Part shown: positions 62,112 through 64,000 of the stretch, piece by piece | Layout: the number at the start of each line of letters is the position of its first letter | Position numbering within the stretch: the first letter of the stretch is position 1 | Assembly: GCF_040702995.1 (NCBI RefSeq) | Contig: NZ_CP159992.1 | Coordinates: 1,947,501-2,011,500 of the forward strand | Origin: Paenibacillus sp. AN1007 | Lineage (GTDB): Bacteria > Bacillota > Bacilli > Paenibacillales > Paenibacillaceae | Direction of reading: 5' to 3' | Length of the DNA stretch: 64,000 nucleotides | Made by a program: the position numbers and the translations under genes | Notes under the pieces: model-generated | What the model was told of the DNA's origin: nothing | Seen by the model: only the letters and a program-made list of their open reading frames with translations | Database searches by the model: none

Positions 62112-64000
62112 GTGGCGAAAATTCATGTACTGGATGAACATATTGCCAACCAGATTGCGGCGGGTGAGGTTGTTGAACGGCCTGCATCCGTCGTGAAGGA
62201 GCTGCTGGAAAATGCAGTGGATGCGGGGGCCTCAAAAATTGAAGTCGCGGTGGAGGAAGGCGGTCTGCTCCGCATCCGGGTAAAAGATAACGGCTCGGGC
62301 ATCGAGCCGGATGATCTGGAGACGGCTTTCTACCGTCATGCGACCAGTAAAATAACCCATGGACGTGATCTGTTTCAGATCACAAGTCTCGGGTTCCGCG
62401 GCGAGGCACTGCCAAGTATTGCAGCTGTCTCCAAGGTGGAGGTGCTGACCGCCAGCGGAGATGACGGGCGAGGACGACGGATCGTGATTGAAGGCGGTAA
62501 GCTCTGCACGCACGAGGATGCTGCATCACCACAAGGGACAGAATTTGTGGTGAAGGAGTTGTTTTACAACACGCCTGCGAGACTAAAATATATGAAAACC
62601 ATTCAAACGGAGCTGGGGCACATCTCCGACGTGTTATATCGTATGGCGATGTCACATCCCCATATCTCGTTCACCCTTCGTCATAATGAAAATACGCTGC
62701 TGCAGACCCTCGGCAATGGTGACCTGCTTCAGGTGGTTGCAGCAATCTATGGAACAAGTGCGGCCAAAGCGATGCTGCCGATTCAGGGTGAAAACCTGGA
62801 TTACAAGATCAGCGGTCTGATCAGTCTGCCAGAATGGACGCGCGCGAACCGTGCAGGAATGTCCACGATTGTGAATGGACGTTATATCCGCAATTACGGT
62901 CTGAACCAGGCGATTCTGAAGGCCTATCATACGCTGCTGCCGATCAATCGTTTCCCGCTTGTGGTAATGCAGCTGGAGATGCATCCTTCGCTCGTGGACG
63001 TGAATGTACATCCAGCGAAGCTGGAGGTTCGATTCAGTAAAGAGGCGGAGCTGTATGAATTTGTGGAGGCGACACTGCGCGGTATTTTGCGGCAGGAGGT
63101 ACTGATTCCGCAAGTGCGGAAGCAGCAGATCAGACGCGGAGATGACAGTTCTTTTATTCAGGAACAATTTCTTTTCCCGAGAGGGCCCGTGAAAGAGCAG
63201 GATGTTAGCGAGGGGTACGGGCAGCAGGGTCCGCTGGGGAAAGAAACGATTTCTCCCAAACCAGCTGTCTCATCCCCTCTCTCAGCATTAGGAAAAGTTG
63301 AGGACGATCATTCGGATCTGGATGCCCCTGCGGAACCGGGAACTGTACTGGAGCAGAATACTTCTGGCGCAGCACAAACGGTTCCTTTGCCTGAAGCTCC
63401 GCCGGAGACATCTCAAGCTTCTGGACCACTGGACCAGTGGAATGATTCGCAGCTGATGCAAACTAGTTCTGCTGGTGAAGCGGGACAGATGGATGGGAAG
63501 TTATATAAGGAACAGATTGACACGGATGGAGAAATGAAGAATGGACGCGAGGATGCTGAAGTGTCTGGAAGCTCCGACAATAATTCGAGTTCAAATGCAG
63601 ATACAAGTGCGAGTACAGGCGAAAGTTCAGAAGTGAATACAGGCGGCGGTCCTGCGATGAATGCAGGCGACAGCAGAAATGCTGAACAGAGTCCTGCTGG
63701 ACGCAGTCAGACCGAAGCGTATCGTTCAGCTTCCTACACCTCTCCCGTGAGGGAAAGCCGTACATCATACTCCTCAGCCTCTGGTCCAAGAGCAGACCGA
63801 AGCTGGAAAAATACTTCGATGCCTGATCCGGTCAAGCTGGCGGCGGCGATTCAATCGGATGCTTCGATGCCTGCGTTCCCCGAACTGAGCCTGATTGGTC
63901 AGCATCACGGCACGTATTTGATTGCACAGAATGATGAAGGTTTGTATTTAATTGACCAGCATGCAGCCCATGAACGTGTCAATTATGAATATTATTACGA
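62112..64000 (+). CDS. mutL: DNA mismatch repair protein MutL, 3'-truncated
   Basis: Starts at GTG 62112 (AKIHVLDEHIANQIAAGEVV) after GGGAGGAGGAG, 22 bases behind mutS. The GHKL ATPase motifs are ELLENAVDAGA, DNGSGIEPDD and FRGEALPSI. A long Ser/Gly/Asn-rich linker (about 63230-63830) leads into the C-terminal endonuclease region (GQHHGTYLIAQNDEGLYLIDQHAAHERV), which the right window edge cuts. MutL couples mismatch recognition to strand incision. Confidence 0.97.
   Translation, partial: MAKIHVLDEHIANQIAAGEVVERPASVVKELLENAVDAGASKIEVAVEEGGLLRIRVKDNGSGIEPDDLETAFYRHATSKITHGRDLFQITSLGFRGEALPSIAAVSKVEVLTASGDDGRGRRIVIEGGKLCTHEDAASPQGTEFVVKELFYNTPARLKYMKTIQTELGHISDVLYRMAMSHPHISFTLRHNENTLLQTLGNGDLLQVVAAIYGTSAAKAMLPIQGENLDYKISGLISLPEWTRANRAGMSTIVNGRYIRNYGLNQAILKAYHTLLPINRFPLVVMQLEMHPSLVDVNVHPAKLEVRFSKEAELYEFVEATLRGILRQEVLIPQVRKQQIRRGDDSSFIQEQFLFPRGPVKEQDVSEGYGQQGPLGKETISPKPAVSSPLSALGKVEDDHSDLDAPAEPGTVLEQNTSGAAQTVPLPEAPPETSQASGPLDQWNDSQLMQTSSAGEAGQMDGKLYKEQIDTDGEMKNGREDAEVSGSSDNNSSSNADTSASTGESSEVNTGGGPAMNAGDSRNAEQSPAGRSQTEAYRSASYTSPVRESRTSYSSASGPRADRSWKNTSMPDPVKLAAAIQSDASMPAFPELSLIGQHHGTYLIAQNDEGLYLIDQHAAHERVNYEYYY

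Noticed and set aside
1-64000. rRNA or tRNA genes
   Set aside because: I saw no tRNA cloverleaf with a TTC-containing arm or rRNA signature in the intergenic gaps; the tRNA-related element before tyrS is a T-box leader.

Overview
The window looks like a chromosomal segment of a Paenibacillus-type, endospore-forming Firmicute. The signs are a CotE-type spore coat gene, an adjacent mutS-mutL pair, a tyrosine T-box leader before tyrS, purine-rich Shine-Dalgarno sites, and Bacillus-style nonribosomal peptide synthetases. The genus is inferred from protein style, not from a search.

Region 1 (1-16.7 kb) is a nonribosomal peptide locus. The first synthetase is cut by the left edge and reads C(partial)-PCP-C-A-PCP-C. 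The second reads C-lobe-A-PCP-E-C-A-PCP-E-C. Binding-pocket residues read by eye predict Glu for the first A domain and Thr for the last; the middle one is uncertain. The second protein ends in a C domain, and no A-PCP or thioesterase follows. About 400 bases downstream lies a truncated IS1182-like element and degenerate sequence, then an Sfp-type phosphopantetheinyl transferase. The assembly line therefore appears incomplete here.

Region 2 (17-36 kb) is the most unusual part: an apparently co-directional gene set built around a split, PUFA-synthase-like polyketide or lipid synthase. It has a tandem-ACP protein, an AT-(degenerate ACP)-KR protein, and a KS-CLF protein whose C-terminus carries an AfsA-type hotdog motif. 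The ACP gene runs into a canonical A AAA AAG slippery heptamer that would join it to a Cys/His-containing domain in the -1 frame. Around these sit two divergent Lgt-like proteins, a membrane acyltransferase, an AMP-forming ligase lacking its C-terminal Lys motif, an ICMT-like methyltransferase, an SDR that has lost YxxxK, a CarS-like CTP transferase, a P450 and a MATE exporter. The mix of polyketide and membrane-lipid enzymes suggests an undescribed polyketide-derived glycerolipid or butenolide-like product. This is inference.

Region 3 (36-43.6 kb) has a leftward operon (MFS, class III aminotransferase, Zn dehydrogenase, HAD phosphatase), an rRNA pseudouridine synthase, and an AraC-EamA pair. 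Region 4 (43.6-64 kb) is mostly core: Dabb protein, SelO, two small proteins, T-box and tyrS, YxcD-like and membrane proteins, PadR, carbonic anhydrase, M32 carboxypeptidase, an ABC importer with a frameshifted ATPase, an aromatic acid exporter family protein, cotE, an amidoligase-like protein, mutS, and mutL cut by the right edge.
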